This document shows, piece by piece, positions 1-8,595 of a DNA stretch of 64,000 nt. Position 1 is the first letter of the stretch; each line of letters starts with the position of its first letter. Position numbers and translations under genes: made by a program. The stretch is from an uncultured Cohaesibacter sp. (GTDB lineage Bacteria > Pseudomonadota > Alphaproteobacteria > Rhizobiales > Cohaesibacteraceae): positions 1,741,001 through 1,805,000 of the forward strand of contig NZ_OY782764.1 in the NCBI RefSeq assembly GCF_963678225.1. The letters are read 5' to 3'. The notes beneath the pieces were generated by a model, which saw only the letters and a list, made by a program, of their open reading frames with translations, was not told the origin of the DNA and did not search any database.

Positions 1-799
1 GTGGGTCCGTGTAGCAAATGGCTTCATGGGCAAAGCCGATGGCCCATTCTGCCTTGCGCAGGCGCAGGGTCACATCCAGATCTTCCCCGCCGCCGGCATC
101 CAACCCGCCAACGGATCCGATGGCACTTTTGCGAAAGGCACTGAAGGCTCCGGACGCGCAGGAAACCAGTCCAACCATATCCTGAGCACGCTTGCCCAGC
201 GAGATGCTGACCAGATATTCAATCGCCTGAAAGCTCGTCCACAAACTGCGCTCCTGATGGCGAATAAGAATATTTCCCGCTACGGCGCCTATATCGGGGG
301 AAGAGAAGGGGGATACAATTTCCTTGAGGGCGTGGCGATCAAAGGAGCAATCACAATCGACATTGACCACGACATCGCCGGAGCTGAGCTGCTCGGCCAG
401 ATTGACCGCCGCTGCCTTGCCCGCACGCAAGTCGGTGCTATGCACCTTCTGAACCAGCCCTTCCCGCTGCAAAGTGCGCAACACCCGCACCATGCCATCG
501 GTTGAGCCGTCGCTGACAACGACGATTTCATCGGGTTTTCTACTCTGCTCCCAAAGACTGCGCACGCAGCGTTCAACCGCTTTCTCTTCATTGTGCCCCG
601 CGATGATAACGGAGAGGCGTCCCTTCCATGTGAGCGGGCCGCTGGAGCGGATGCGGCCACGAATGAAGAGAGCAGCCACCAGAAAGGCGACCCCGTAGCG
701 AGGTATTTCAAACAGCAGGACAAACCAGTAGAGCGTGATAAGCCCTGCCGGTGACTGTGCCGTAAGGAAATCAAAGCCCTCAACCAGATGACTGATCAT
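1..799 (-). CDS. Family 2 glycosyltransferase, N-terminal part (runs off the left edge)
   Basis: Open frame of 266 codons from an ATG at 799 to the window edge, with no stop. The start reads MISHLVEGFDFLTAQSP, followed by a hydrophobic segment (ITLYWFVLLFEIPRYGVAFL), then the GT-A core: VIIAGHNEEKAVERCVRSL at about residues 70-90 is the nucleotide-sugar binding start, VVNVDCDCSFD is the DxD-type metal site, and GGEDLDVTLRLRKA is the acceptor/base region of processive GT2 enzymes such as BcsA/PgaC. The product is probably a membrane synthase for an exported polysaccharide; the Q/RxxRW motif and the C-terminal membrane segments lie outside the window. The start ATG overlaps the TGA of the upstream response regulator (ATGA, 796-799), so translation is coupled to a signalling protein. 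The sugar is unknown. Confidence 0.85.
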   Translation of the reverse strand, partial: MISHLVEGFDFLTAQSPAGLITLYWFVLLFEIPRYGVAFLVAALFIRGRIRSSGPLTWKGRLSVIIAGHNEEKAVERCVRSLWEQSRKPDEIVVVSDGSTDGMVRVLRTLQREGLVQKVHSTDLRAGKAAAVNLAEQLSSGDVVVNVDCDCSFDRHALKEIVSPFSSPDIGAVAGNILIRHQERSLWTSFQAIEYLVSISLGKRAQDMVGLVSCASGAFSAFRKSAIGSVGGLDAGGGEDLDVTLRLRKAEWAIGFAHEAICYTDP

Positions 800-2610
800 G
801 CAAACAGGTCTCCTGGCCCGAACGCCGTGATCTGGACACCCGGATCAAGCCGCAAGGGTTGCCTGGCCTGTTCTGTGATCCCGGCAAGCGCAGAGCGAAT
901 CTCCTCAGGCGCCGTCTTCTTCAGAATGGCAAAGTCCGACCTGTGACCCTTGACGATCCTGTGACCCTCGGGGCCGAGAACGGAGGAGAAGATGCCGCGC
1001 AGCGTTTCAATAAACAGCTCTCTGGTTTGTATGAACTGGCGGGGGCCTGCGTCCTGTTCCAGCTCGCGCGCCTTTTGATAACGTATTTCCAGAAGAGCAA
1101 AGGACTCGCCAAGCTCGTTGAATCGCTTGGCCTGTTCGTTGAGTGCGACGATAATGTCGAGCGGCAGATCGGAGAAGCTTAGAATATTCTGGGTTACGCC
1201 CATAAAGCTGGGGCCGATGCGCAAATAGTCACGCGCTTTTTCCTGCAGGTCATAGTGATATACATCCCGTGTTTCAACGGCGTCTCCGCTGAAGCGGCTG
1301 TGACAGTCAAGGCACACAAAGCCCACATCGGGTTCTGAAGTTGTGTGTCCGCAGCTTTGACAGCTTACTACAATACCGGGCTTGTCATAATCGCTGCCGA
1401 AATGCAGAAGGCGCTGTCGGCATTTGGGGCAGATCAGCTCATCCCCTTGAATGAAGTCGTCTTCCGGCGCTTGGTGAGCGCATTTGAAGTGATGGATATA
1501 GGCGCTCTCTGTCAGGTTGGAGGAATGACAAGACGGGCATTCCTCTCGGATATTGAAATGGGCGCTGCCACAGTTGTTGCAGACATGAAAGCGATCAAAG
1601 AAGCGAGCATGCAAAAAGCCGCTTTGCTGCAGCGTGGTCGCCTCTTGGAGAACGGTTTCGCTGTCCAGCGGAATGTTGAATGCAACGCCGCTGCGCGATT
1701 GGCTTGCATAGTGCGGTTGGAGTGATCGGTCAGCGATAAAGAGGCGCGTCAATAATTTGTCAGACAAGAGGTCGCTTTTGAGGATCTCGCGATGGATCAG
1801 GGCACGCCGCGTGTGGAAGCCATCGATTATGCGCGCCAAGCTACCATCTGCCTGCTGAGCCAAGGAGGCAGCATTGATGTCAGCTATGGCGCCAAGCCCG
1901 CCTGTCGTGTCGATCAGGGGAAGCAGATGCAGCCCTCGCATCTGCCACAGAAACATCAGGGCACGGCTCTCGATGGTCTGGCTTATGATGATGGCGTCAA
2001 AGGCTGTGTTATCATCAATAAGCTTAAGGGTTCGCTGCCTGTCTTCATCCTGAGCGAAATCATCCGGCCAACGCAGGCAGCGAAAGCCTTCGGCAAAGGA
2101 CGCCCTGTGTGGATGGGGGCCTGAGGGCGATGTGTCCTTTGGGGCGGGTTCTGCGTCAGGCTGCGGTGGCAGTGGCTTTTGATTATGGGCCAGCACATCA
2201 TCAATGATCGACAGGATTTCCTGAATATTGAGAGGTTTGGGCACAATGGCATCAAACTGCCCACACTCTTTCTCATGCGCCATCAATCCTTCAATGTCCG
2301 CCGTCACGGCAACAAAGTACGGCCGTGGGTGATCGGGTGTAGCCTCGTCATAGTGTGCTAGAACATCGATGCCGGTCATGCCGGGCATATGAAAATCCAG
2401 CAACACCAGATCAAATGGATCAGCCAGAAGTGAAGACAGGGCATCCTTGCCATTGTCTACAATTTCGACGGCGTGGCCTCGCTGCTGCAGGACAAGCTTG
2501 AGCAAGTCCTGGGTAATGGAGCTGTCTTCAGCGACAAGAATTTTCAGAGACGCAGCAACCTCTGAAGAGCCGGCTTGTTCTGAGGCAGCATCAACATGGG
2601 TGCGGATCAT
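796..2610 (-). CDS. Response regulator: REC - zinc-ribbon (TackOD1-like) - degenerate GGDEF-like domain
   Basis: I take the ATG at 2610 (MIRTHVDAASEQ, 604 aa); the frame stays open to an ATG at 2697 but the extra 29 residues come from very AT-rich DNA. Residues about 22-140 are a receiver domain with acidic pocket E28/D29, phosphoacceptor D72 in LLDFHMPG and the K of VPKPL. A cysteine-rich module follows with five CxxC pairs (CNNC, CPSC, CPKC, CQSC, CLDC), matching the zinc-ribbon output domain called TackOD1. The last ~120 residues resemble a GGDEF fold, but where GGDEFAIL is expected it reads GHRSDFAIL, so it should not make c-di-GMP. It is translationally coupled to the glycosyltransferase at 1-799 and divergent from a histidine kinase, which is its likely phosphodonor source. 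Role inferred: phosphorylation-dependent control of polysaccharide synthesis. Confidence 0.8.
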   Translation of the reverse strand: MIRTHVDAASEQAGSSEVAASLKILVAEDSSITQDLLKLVLQQRGHAVEIVDNGKDALSSLLADPFDLVLLDFHMPGMTGIDVLAHYDEATPDHPRPYFVAVTADIEGLMAHEKECGQFDAIVPKPLNIQEILSIIDDVLAHNQKPLPPQPDAEPAPKDTSPSGPHPHRASFAEGFRCLRWPDDFAQDEDRQRTLKLIDDNTAFDAIIISQTIESRALMFLWQMRGLHLLPLIDTTGGLGAIADINAASLAQQADGSLARIIDGFHTRRALIHREILKSDLLSDKLLTRLFIADRSLQPHYASQSRSGVAFNIPLDSETVLQEATTLQQSGFLHARFFDRFHVCNNCGSAHFNIREECPSCHSSNLTESAYIHHFKCAHQAPEDDFIQGDELICPKCRQRLLHFGSDYDKPGIVVSCQSCGHTTSEPDVGFVCLDCHSRFSGDAVETRDVYHYDLQEKARDYLRIGPSFMGVTQNILSFSDLPLDIIVALNEQAKRFNELGESFALLEIRYQKARELEQDAGPRQFIQTRELFIETLRGIFSSVLGPEGHRIVKGHRSDFAILKKTAPEEIRSALAGITEQARQPLRLDPGVQITAFGPGDLFA

Positions 2611-2830
2611 GACTTTACCAAATATGGGTTCGAATTCGTATTTATTACTAATATAGATTAAAGAAAATAGTTTTAAAAAATCATTACTTAAATACAAATT
2701 GAGATTTACTGAGATTTGGACAGTGTTTTAAAGTTTAGATGTGTTTGTATTGTCTATACTAAATTATTAGTTTGGGATTAATTGTCTGTTATGTACACAA
2801 AGATATAAGTATAGTTACTATTGGCCAGAG
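2611..2830. promoter_or_regulatory. AT-rich divergent promoter region of the signalling block
   Basis: About 220 bp of markedly AT-rich DNA between the divergent REC-TackOD1 and histidine kinase genes. It must carry promoters for both directions; I could not assign one -35/-10 pair with confidence and saw no clear dyad. Confidence 0.4.
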
Positions 2831-5194
2831 TTGACGAGCAAACCGATGAGATTTTTCAGGTCTGAAAATTCAAAGAAAACACGCAGTATTTCTGCGTCCT
2901 TTCTGATTATTGCCGTTGGCCTGGTGCTCGCGACCTCTGTGACCGTCGGCTTTTGGCAGATATGGCAAAATGAGAAAGCAAGCATCAAATATGAAGATGA
3001 ACGCCTGACGTTTGCCGCGCAGCGTGTGGTCAAGGATCTCAGGGCCGTTGTCGAGGACGCATCGCGCAACGTGGTCATGCTGGGGGGAACTCCTCCCATT
3101 CAGGGCATCCTGAGCGCGCGAAAAAGCGGTGCAATTCCTGAAATTGCCTTGGTGGAGGAAACCATCTGGAAAGACCGGCTCGCCCAGATTTTCCTGTCAC
3201 TGGCCGAGAGTGATCAAAATCTGTTGCAGGTGCGCCTTATTGGCAATGACGGCAAGGAAATGATCCGCGTCAACAGCTCCGCCGGTCGTGCCACGCGGGT
3301 CAAGCAAAAGGATCTGCAGGACAAGAGCGATCGACCTTATGTGCGTGAAACACTCAGTTCCAATAGAGACAAGATCAATTATTTCGGCATCGATTATAAC
3401 CGGGAGCGTGGTGTGATCGAAGAGCCGCGCGTTCTGGTCATGCGCGTGGCCACCAGAGTCTGGGGCAAGAACGATGAGCCCCTTGGCATGATTGTTGCCA
3501 ATATCAACATGAGCAAGGTAATCGCGAATTTGGCCTTTGTGATAAGGGAGCCGCAGCAGTTTATCCTTTTCAACGAACAAGGCTCCTACCTGAGCAAGCC
3601 GCCCCAAATTATGGCTGCGTCTGGTCGCGCGCGCAACGGGCCGGCCAGATTGATTGAAGAGCCTCGTTCACTGCAGACGGATTTTCCACGCTTGGCTGGC
3701 AATATGGTGGCGGATTGGAGCGGCGGCCCGTCACAGACACTGGGGATTGCCACTGAAGACTATGTTGCCCGGGTGAGCCGGATCCGCTTTGACTGGTCCG
3801 ACAGCGAGCACTATCTGCTCGCGGTGGTGATGACGCCCATGGCACAGTTGCTGGCGCAAAATCGCGAAATGAAGCAGCAGATCATCCTGTTTACTGCGCT
3901 TATGGCTCTGATCGGTGCGCTGATTGCGTTTGTCCTGACGCATCAATTTGTCAAACCAATCCGCCAATTGTCCAATGCCGCTCGCCAGCTGTCCCTTGGG
4001 GCCCCAGTGGATAGCCTCAAGCTGGATGGCGAGCATCGCAATGATGAAATCGGCGTTCTGCTACGCTCTGTCCACCATATGGCGTCCAATCTTGAAGAGA
4101 AGCAGAAACGCATAGGCGCCATATTGGCAACCGCCAAAAACCCCATCCTTATGATCAATCGGCGCGGCATCATAAGAGAAGTGAATGAAGCGACGATCGA
4201 CCTATTCGGCTTTTCCCGGCATGAACTGATAGGCAAGAATGTATCCATGCTGATGAATGAGCATGACAAGATGCATCATGATTCCTATTTGCGTCATCAC
4301 GGCACGGGGACGCCCTCCAAGATTTTTGAAGGTGGCCGCGAAGTCAGTGCTGTCCGCAAGGATGGAAGCCCGGTGCAAGTGCATTTGGCTGTCAGCCGCT
4401 TGCTGATCAAGGGAGAAGTCTTCTTCACCGGCATCATGACCGATCTCACCGAACTCAAGAAGGTCGACAAGCTCAAGAGCGAATTCGTCTCTACCGTGAG
4501 CCATGAATTGCGCACGCCGCTTACCTCCATCAAGGGGGCTCTGGGGCTGCTGCGCAGCACGTCGACGGATGCTTTGCCCGAGCATGCCAGCAAGATGCTC
4601 GATATCGCTTATAGCAATTGCGACCGACTGTCTTTGCTCATCAATGATATTCTCGATATGGAGAAAATCGAGGCAGGCAAGCTGTCCTATGAGTTTAAAA
4701 CCTGCGATACCGTCGCATTTCTTGAAGAGGTGGTGGAAACCAACCGCGCCTATGGAAAGCAGCACGGCGTGTCCTTTGAGCTGGAATGTCCGGACGAGCC
4801 GATCCTGATCTTTGCCGATCATTGTCGTCTGGAGCAAGTGATAACGAATCTGCTTTCCAACGCCGCTAAATATGCTTCCGAAGGCAAGAAGGTAATCGTT
4901 TCAGCTAAGCCCGACAAAGAGAGCGGGCGCCTGCGTATCGCCGTTACGGATTTTGGTAGCGGCATACCCGAAGACTTCCAGGACAAGGTTTTTGACAAGT
5001 TCGCCCAGGCCGACGCATCTGACACCCGAGCCAAAGGTGGCACCGGCCTCGGGCTGGCCATTTCCCAGGAAATCATCAAGGCTCATAGTGGCGAGCTGGG
5101 CTTTGAAACGGAAGACGGCATTGGAACGACCTTTTACATAGTCCTCGACATTCTGCCTGAAGAAAAGGCAGGCACAGAAACGGAAGCCGCATAA
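2831..5194 (+). CDS. Membrane sensor histidine kinase (periplasmic sensor - HAMP - PAS - HisKA - HATPase)
   Basis: 787 aa if the TTG at 2831 is used; an in-frame ATG at 2846 (MRFFRSENSKK) is an equally possible start. A first membrane helix lies at about residues 18-42 (FLIIAVGLVLATSVTVGFW), a periplasmic sensor of about 300 residues follows, and a second helix is at about 350-372. Then come HAMP (to about 425), PAS (about 430-545, NPILMINRRGIIREVNEA), HisKA with the phosphorylatable H at about 558 in VSHELRTPL, and HATPase with N box NLLSNAAKYA, DFGSGIP and GGTGLGLAIS. It has no receiver domain of its own; the CheY-like, HPt and REC-PAS proteins encoded just downstream on the same strand are its likely partners. 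The ligand is unknown. Confidence 0.9.
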   Translation: MTSKPMRFFRSENSKKTRSISASFLIIAVGLVLATSVTVGFWQIWQNEKASIKYEDERLTFAAQRVVKDLRAVVEDASRNVVMLGGTPPIQGILSARKSGAIPEIALVEETIWKDRLAQIFLSLAESDQNLLQVRLIGNDGKEMIRVNSSAGRATRVKQKDLQDKSDRPYVRETLSSNRDKINYFGIDYNRERGVIEEPRVLVMRVATRVWGKNDEPLGMIVANINMSKVIANLAFVIREPQQFILFNEQGSYLSKPPQIMAASGRARNGPARLIEEPRSLQTDFPRLAGNMVADWSGGPSQTLGIATEDYVARVSRIRFDWSDSEHYLLAVVMTPMAQLLAQNREMKQQIILFTALMALIGALIAFVLTHQFVKPIRQLSNAARQLSLGAPVDSLKLDGEHRNDEIGVLLRSVHHMASNLEEKQKRIGAILATAKNPILMINRRGIIREVNEATIDLFGFSRHELIGKNVSMLMNEHDKMHHDSYLRHHGTGTPSKIFEGGREVSAVRKDGSPVQVHLAVSRLLIKGEVFFTGIMTDLTELKKVDKLKSEFVSTVSHELRTPLTSIKGALGLLRSTSTDALPEHASKMLDIAYSNCDRLSLLINDILDMEKIEAGKLSYEFKTCDTVAFLEEVVETNRAYGKQHGVSFELECPDEPILIFADHCRLEQVITNLLSNAAKYASEGKKVIVSAKPDKESGRLRIAVTDFGSGIPEDFQDKVFDKFAQADASDTRAKGGTGLGLAISQEIIKAHSGELGFETEDGIGTTFYIVLDILPEEKAGTETEAA

Positions 5195-5244
5195 ACCGAT
5201 GGACCGCACCATCTGACTGAAGAGTGAGTGGTTAGGAGTTAGTC

Positions 5245-5664
5245 ATGACAAAGCCTCTGCAACGGATCACCTATGTTGAAGATGATCACGACATTCGCGC
5301 CATTGCCGAATTGGCCCTTGGCACGTTGGCTGGCTATACGCTTGATCTATGTGAAAATGGCAAGGAAGCAATGGAGACGATCCCTTCCTTTCAGCCAGAT
5401 CTTGTCCTGCTTGATGTAATGATGCCTGTTATGGATGGTGTAGAAACGCTCAACCGGCTCAAGAGCTCGCCGGAGCTGGCGCACATTCCCGTAATCTTCA
5501 TGACGGCTAAAGCGCAGCGTCATGAAGTACAGGCCTACAAGGATAGCGGCGCCATCGACGTCATCACTAAACCCTTTGATCCGACAGAACTCCCCGCGCA
5601 TGTCCAGAAAATCTGGAACCGTCAAATGAGCCAGAATGATCCGGCAGGGAGGGCCGAGCCATGA
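5245..5664 (+). CDS. Single-domain response regulator (CheY-like)
   Basis: 139 aa receiver domain and little else. E12/D13/D14 form the acidic pocket, D57 in LLDVMMPVMDG is the phosphoacceptor, T and K follow in FMTAK and ITKPFDP. A short C-terminal tail (SQNDPAGRAEP) has no DNA-binding or enzyme domain. The preceding TTAGGAGTTAGTC region is a good ribosome site. It begins 50 bp after the histidine kinase and its TGA overlaps the ATG of the HPt gene (5661-5664), so the set is co-translated. It probably carries phosphate between the kinase and the HPt protein. Confidence 0.9.
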   Translation: MTKPLQRITYVEDDHDIRAIAELALGTLAGYTLDLCENGKEAMETIPSFQPDLVLLDVMMPVMDGVETLNRLKSSPELAHIPVIFMTAKAQRHEVQAYKDSGAIDVITKPFDPTELPAHVQKIWNRQMSQNDPAGRAEP

Positions 5665-6095
5665 TTGAGCAACTCAGAAAGCTCATCGCGAGACACTGCG
5701 AAACACTGCAGCGCGAAGAGAGGGAAATCGAACAGAATGTTGCCGCAATCCTTGAGGCAGACGAACCTTCGTCCGAATTGGTGCAGCAAACCATTGCGAA
5801 GGCGCATAAGCTCAAGGGAGGCTCTGGCACGATCGGGTTTCAGGAAATCAGCGAAACCGCAGCCGGTCTTGAGCGCGCCTTGAAAATGGTGGCCCAGCTC
5901 AGTGGCCCTTTGCCGGTTGAAGTGAAGGATGAGATCGCGCGGCTGTTTGCGATGCTTGCAGACCTCATCCGAACCGTCCAGCCGGAACAATCCGATCTTT
6001 TCAATGTCCAGTTGCCTACGGATGTGCAAACCCCAGTTCAAGTCGAAGAGGCCCCAGTCCCCCGTGGCCCTGACCCGATGAGGAGCGTGTCATAA
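5661..6095 (+). CDS. HPt phosphotransfer protein
   Basis: 144 aa. The helical N-terminal two-thirds carry the HPt signature AHKLKGGSGTIGF, in which H49 is the phosphorylated histidine; the rest of the bundle follows (ISETAAGLERALKMV). The C-terminal tail from about residue 115 is Pro/Val-rich and probably unstructured (VQTPVQVEEAPVPRGP). Its start overlaps the upstream receiver gene by ATGA, and its TAA overlaps the next ATG (TAATG at 6093-6097). That tight packing indicates fixed stoichiometry in one phosphorelay. Confidence 0.88.
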   Translation: MIEQLRKLIARHCETLQREEREIEQNVAAILEADEPSSELVQQTIAKAHKLKGGSGTIGFQEISETAAGLERALKMVAQLSGPLPVEVKDEIARLFAMLADLIRTVQPEQSDLFNVQLPTDVQTPVQVEEAPVPRGPDPMRSVS

Positions 6096-7348
6096 TGCAA
6101 AGCCTGACGACTCAATCTCCCAATGATCACATGAATGCAATGTCCCCTCGCGAACGCCCCAAGGTCTTGATCGTCGATGACGACCGGGATTTGTTGGACA
6201 TGATCGGCCTGTTTGTCGAAATAGAGGGCTATGAAACAGAGTTGGTCGCCGATGGAGAGACCGCTCTGGAAGCGATCAAGAAGGATCCGCCGGATCTTAT
6301 GGTTCTCGATCTTGTCATGCCGGGTTTGGGTGGGTTTGAAGTCCTTGCACGGCTCCGGGCGCTTGATCCGGATCTGCATCTGCCTGTGATCATGGTTACC
6401 GCTCAGGAAGAGCGCGCTCTGCATGTGCAGGCTTTGCAAAGTGGCGTGGTTGACTATATCCAGAAACCGGTTGATTTTGCTGTTCTGAGCGCGCGTATCC
6501 GGGCCGCTCTGTTGGAACGCCGCATTCAGAACAAGCTGGTGGAGGCCAATGCACGACTGGAAGCTATCGTCGCCACGCGCACGCGACAGCTGGAAGTGAA
6601 AAACGAATATCTGACGGCCGTTCTGGATAACGCCAAAGACGGGATCATAGGCTGTGATGAAAACGGGCTCCCGGCGATCTTCAACAGGAAGGCCAGCGAG
6701 ATGCTCGGCATAGAAAATTCCCTCAGCATGTTGATGCCCTATCTGACAACCAATGAAATGTTCCAGTCCGACGGCTCAACTCCACTGGGGCCGGAGTCAA
6801 ACCCGTTGCGGGTAGCCTTCGAGAATGAAACACTTGAGGAATCCGACATCATTCTGGAGCGTTACGGCTCGAACCCGCGCATGGTCAATGCGACGGGCAG
6901 TGCCGTGCATGACAAATCGGGCTTGAAGATCGGGGCCGTGATTTCCTTGCGGGATGTAACCGAGCACAAGAAGCTGGAAAAACAGGTCGATCAAATCCGC
7001 CAGCGTTACGAGAAAATGCTCGATAGCGTGCCAATGCCGCTGCATATAACCGACAAGAATGGCATGATCCTTGAAGCCAACGATCTTTGGCTGGACGCTT
7101 TTGGCTATGATCGCAAACAGGTGCAAGGGTCGTATCTTGGCGATTATCTGACGACGCAGTTCAAGCATCTGGCGTCCGAGCCGGTGCGTGCCGCCATGAT
7201 CAATATGGGCCACACTCAGGATGTCAAATGCCAGATCCGGCATGCGGACGGGCGGGAAATTGATGCGTCTCTTGTCAGTCAAGCGGTCTATGATGAGAAG
7301 GGAGATCTCAATCAGATCGTGGAATATATCACGAAGATCGATGCTTAG
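6095..7348 (+). CDS. Response regulator with REC and two PAS domains
   Basis: 417 aa. REC occupies about residues 22-140 (VLIVDDDRDLL, phosphoacceptor in MVLDLVMPG, K in IQKPVDF). A coiled linker (LVEANARLEAIVATRTRQLE) leads to a first PAS domain (LDNAKDGIIGCDENGL, ending IGAVISLRDVTEHKK). A second linker leads to a second PAS domain (LDSVPMPLHITDKNGMILEANDLW) that runs to the C-terminus. There is no kinase, GGDEF, EAL or DNA-binding output, so it may act by protein contact, for example with the kinase or with an unlinked enzyme. It is the last gene of the kinase-REC-HPt-REC/PAS operon. Confidence 0.87.
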   Translation: MQSLTTQSPNDHMNAMSPRERPKVLIVDDDRDLLDMIGLFVEIEGYETELVADGETALEAIKKDPPDLMVLDLVMPGLGGFEVLARLRALDPDLHLPVIMVTAQEERALHVQALQSGVVDYIQKPVDFAVLSARIRAALLERRIQNKLVEANARLEAIVATRTRQLEVKNEYLTAVLDNAKDGIIGCDENGLPAIFNRKASEMLGIENSLSMLMPYLTTNEMFQSDGSTPLGPESNPLRVAFENETLEESDIILERYGSNPRMVNATGSAVHDKSGLKIGAVISLRDVTEHKKLEKQVDQIRQRYEKMLDSVPMPLHITDKNGMILEANDLWLDAFGYDRKQVQGSYLGDYLTTQFKHLASEPVRAAMINMGHTQDVKCQIRHADGREIDASLVSQAVYDEKGDLNQIVEYITKIDA

Positions 7349-7380
7349 CTGAGAGTGGTACGGCTCAATAATTGGTTGGT

Positions 7381-8595
7381 TTAGGACTGGTTGAAGAGCA
7401 TATTCTGGTCCAGCAGATAGCGGATGAAGAGCGGCAGGCTGGCGCCACCCAGTGCCCTTGCCGGGCTCCCCAATGTGCCCTCAAGCACCACCGGCAGGGC
7501 AATGCCCTTCCAGCCCTGCTCGGTAATCGCGTCGCGCACCTTCTCAACCAGACTTTCGCGTACGGCAGCAGGCATGGTGCCATCCAGAATAGCCACCTCA
7601 AAATCGATGATGGCGGTCGCCGAAGCGATGGCAAGGGCAATATAGTGAGCGGCCTTGTTCAGCCATTCCTCGAGCACATCTCCCAGATCCGACCAGTCGT
7701 AGGAGCGTTGTTGCAGAAGCGAGGGGTCTATACCCTTTTCCTTGAGCATCTCTTCGAGAAAATACAGCGATGCGAAGTCGATCAGCTGTTTGTTTTCGCC
7801 GTCGGGCCCGGGCATAGGCATCGAGGCCAGAGCGCCTGCATTCTGTGTGCGGCCCGCATAGATGGAATTATTAAGGGCAACCCCACCGCCCACGAATGTG
7901 CCCACAAAGATATAGAGTGAATCGCTAAAGGCCATACCGCGCCCGAAGGCAACTTCGGCGCAGCAGGCCGCAGTGCAATCATTTTGCGTGAAAGCATTGA
8001 GACCCGTTGCCTCCTCCAGCTCATGGGCCACATCGAACTGTTTCCAGACGTCCATGGTGCCGGGGGAAACGCCCACCTTGTCTTCCCAGTCCCATAGATG
8101 GAACGGCAGAGCGACGCCGATACCGGCAATCTTGTCCTGTTGCTCGGCGTCTATCTTCTGGCTCATTTCGCGAATGCCCTGTGTGGCAAAGGCCATCACC
8201 AGATCAGGCATCGGATAGGAATAGGTAATGCGGTTTGTTGCCCGAGTCTGCCCGGAAAAATCGATCAGGATAAGGTCGGCGCTGCGTCGGCCTATTTTCA
8301 GGCCGAAAGAAAACACGCCATCAGGATTGAGCCGCATGGGAATGGAGGGCTGGCCGACGCGCCCGCGAATGGGCTCACCACGCAACAGCAATCCGTCTTT
8401 CTCCAATTCCCCGATAATGACGGAAACCGCCTGTGCAGACAGGCCGGAACGGCGCGTGATTTCTGATTTGGCCAATGCCCCATGACGCTGGATCAGCGAC
8501 AGGACAAGCCGCTCGTTATAGGCGCGGACTTTCTTCTGATTGAACCCGAAAGAGCCATCGCTGCCAGATCCTGAGCGTGTCCCTTTTTTGGCCAT
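7381..8595 (-). CDS. ROK-family transcriptional repressor
   Basis: I choose the ATG at 8595 (MAKKGTRSGSG, 404 aa) because AGAAGGA lies 9 nt upstream; the open frame reaches back to 8664. A winged helix-turn-helix sits near residues 20-80 (ALAKSEITRRSGLSAQAVSVIIGELEKDGL, written here in part), followed by a ROK/hexokinase-type fold with the glycine-rich segment GTFVGGGVALNNSIYAG. The usual zinc-binding CxCGxxGC ROK motif is not evident, so effector binding may differ from NagC/Mlc. It is divergent from the fructose PTS operon, which makes fructose-1-phosphate or a related sugar phosphate a plausible effector and fruBKA a plausible target; both are inference. Confidence 0.85.
   Translation of the reverse strand: MAKKGTRSGSGSDGSFGFNQKKVRAYNERLVLSLIQRHGALAKSEITRRSGLSAQAVSVIIGELEKDGLLLRGEPIRGRVGQPSIPMRLNPDGVFSFGLKIGRRSADLILIDFSGQTRATNRITYSYPMPDLVMAFATQGIREMSQKIDAEQQDKIAGIGVALPFHLWDWEDKVGVSPGTMDVWKQFDVAHELEEATGLNAFTQNDCTAACCAEVAFGRGMAFSDSLYIFVGTFVGGGVALNNSIYAGRTQNAGALASMPMPGPDGENKQLIDFASLYFLEEMLKEKGIDPSLLQQRSYDWSDLGDVLEEWLNKAAHYIALAIASATAIIDFEVAILDGTMPAAVRESLVEKVRDAITEQGWKGIALPVVLEGTLGSPARALGGASLPLFIRYLLDQNMLFNQS

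Noticed and set aside
26-505. Plus-strand frame of 159 codons
   Set aside because: Antisense to the well-supported glycosyltransferase frame; no family resemblance.
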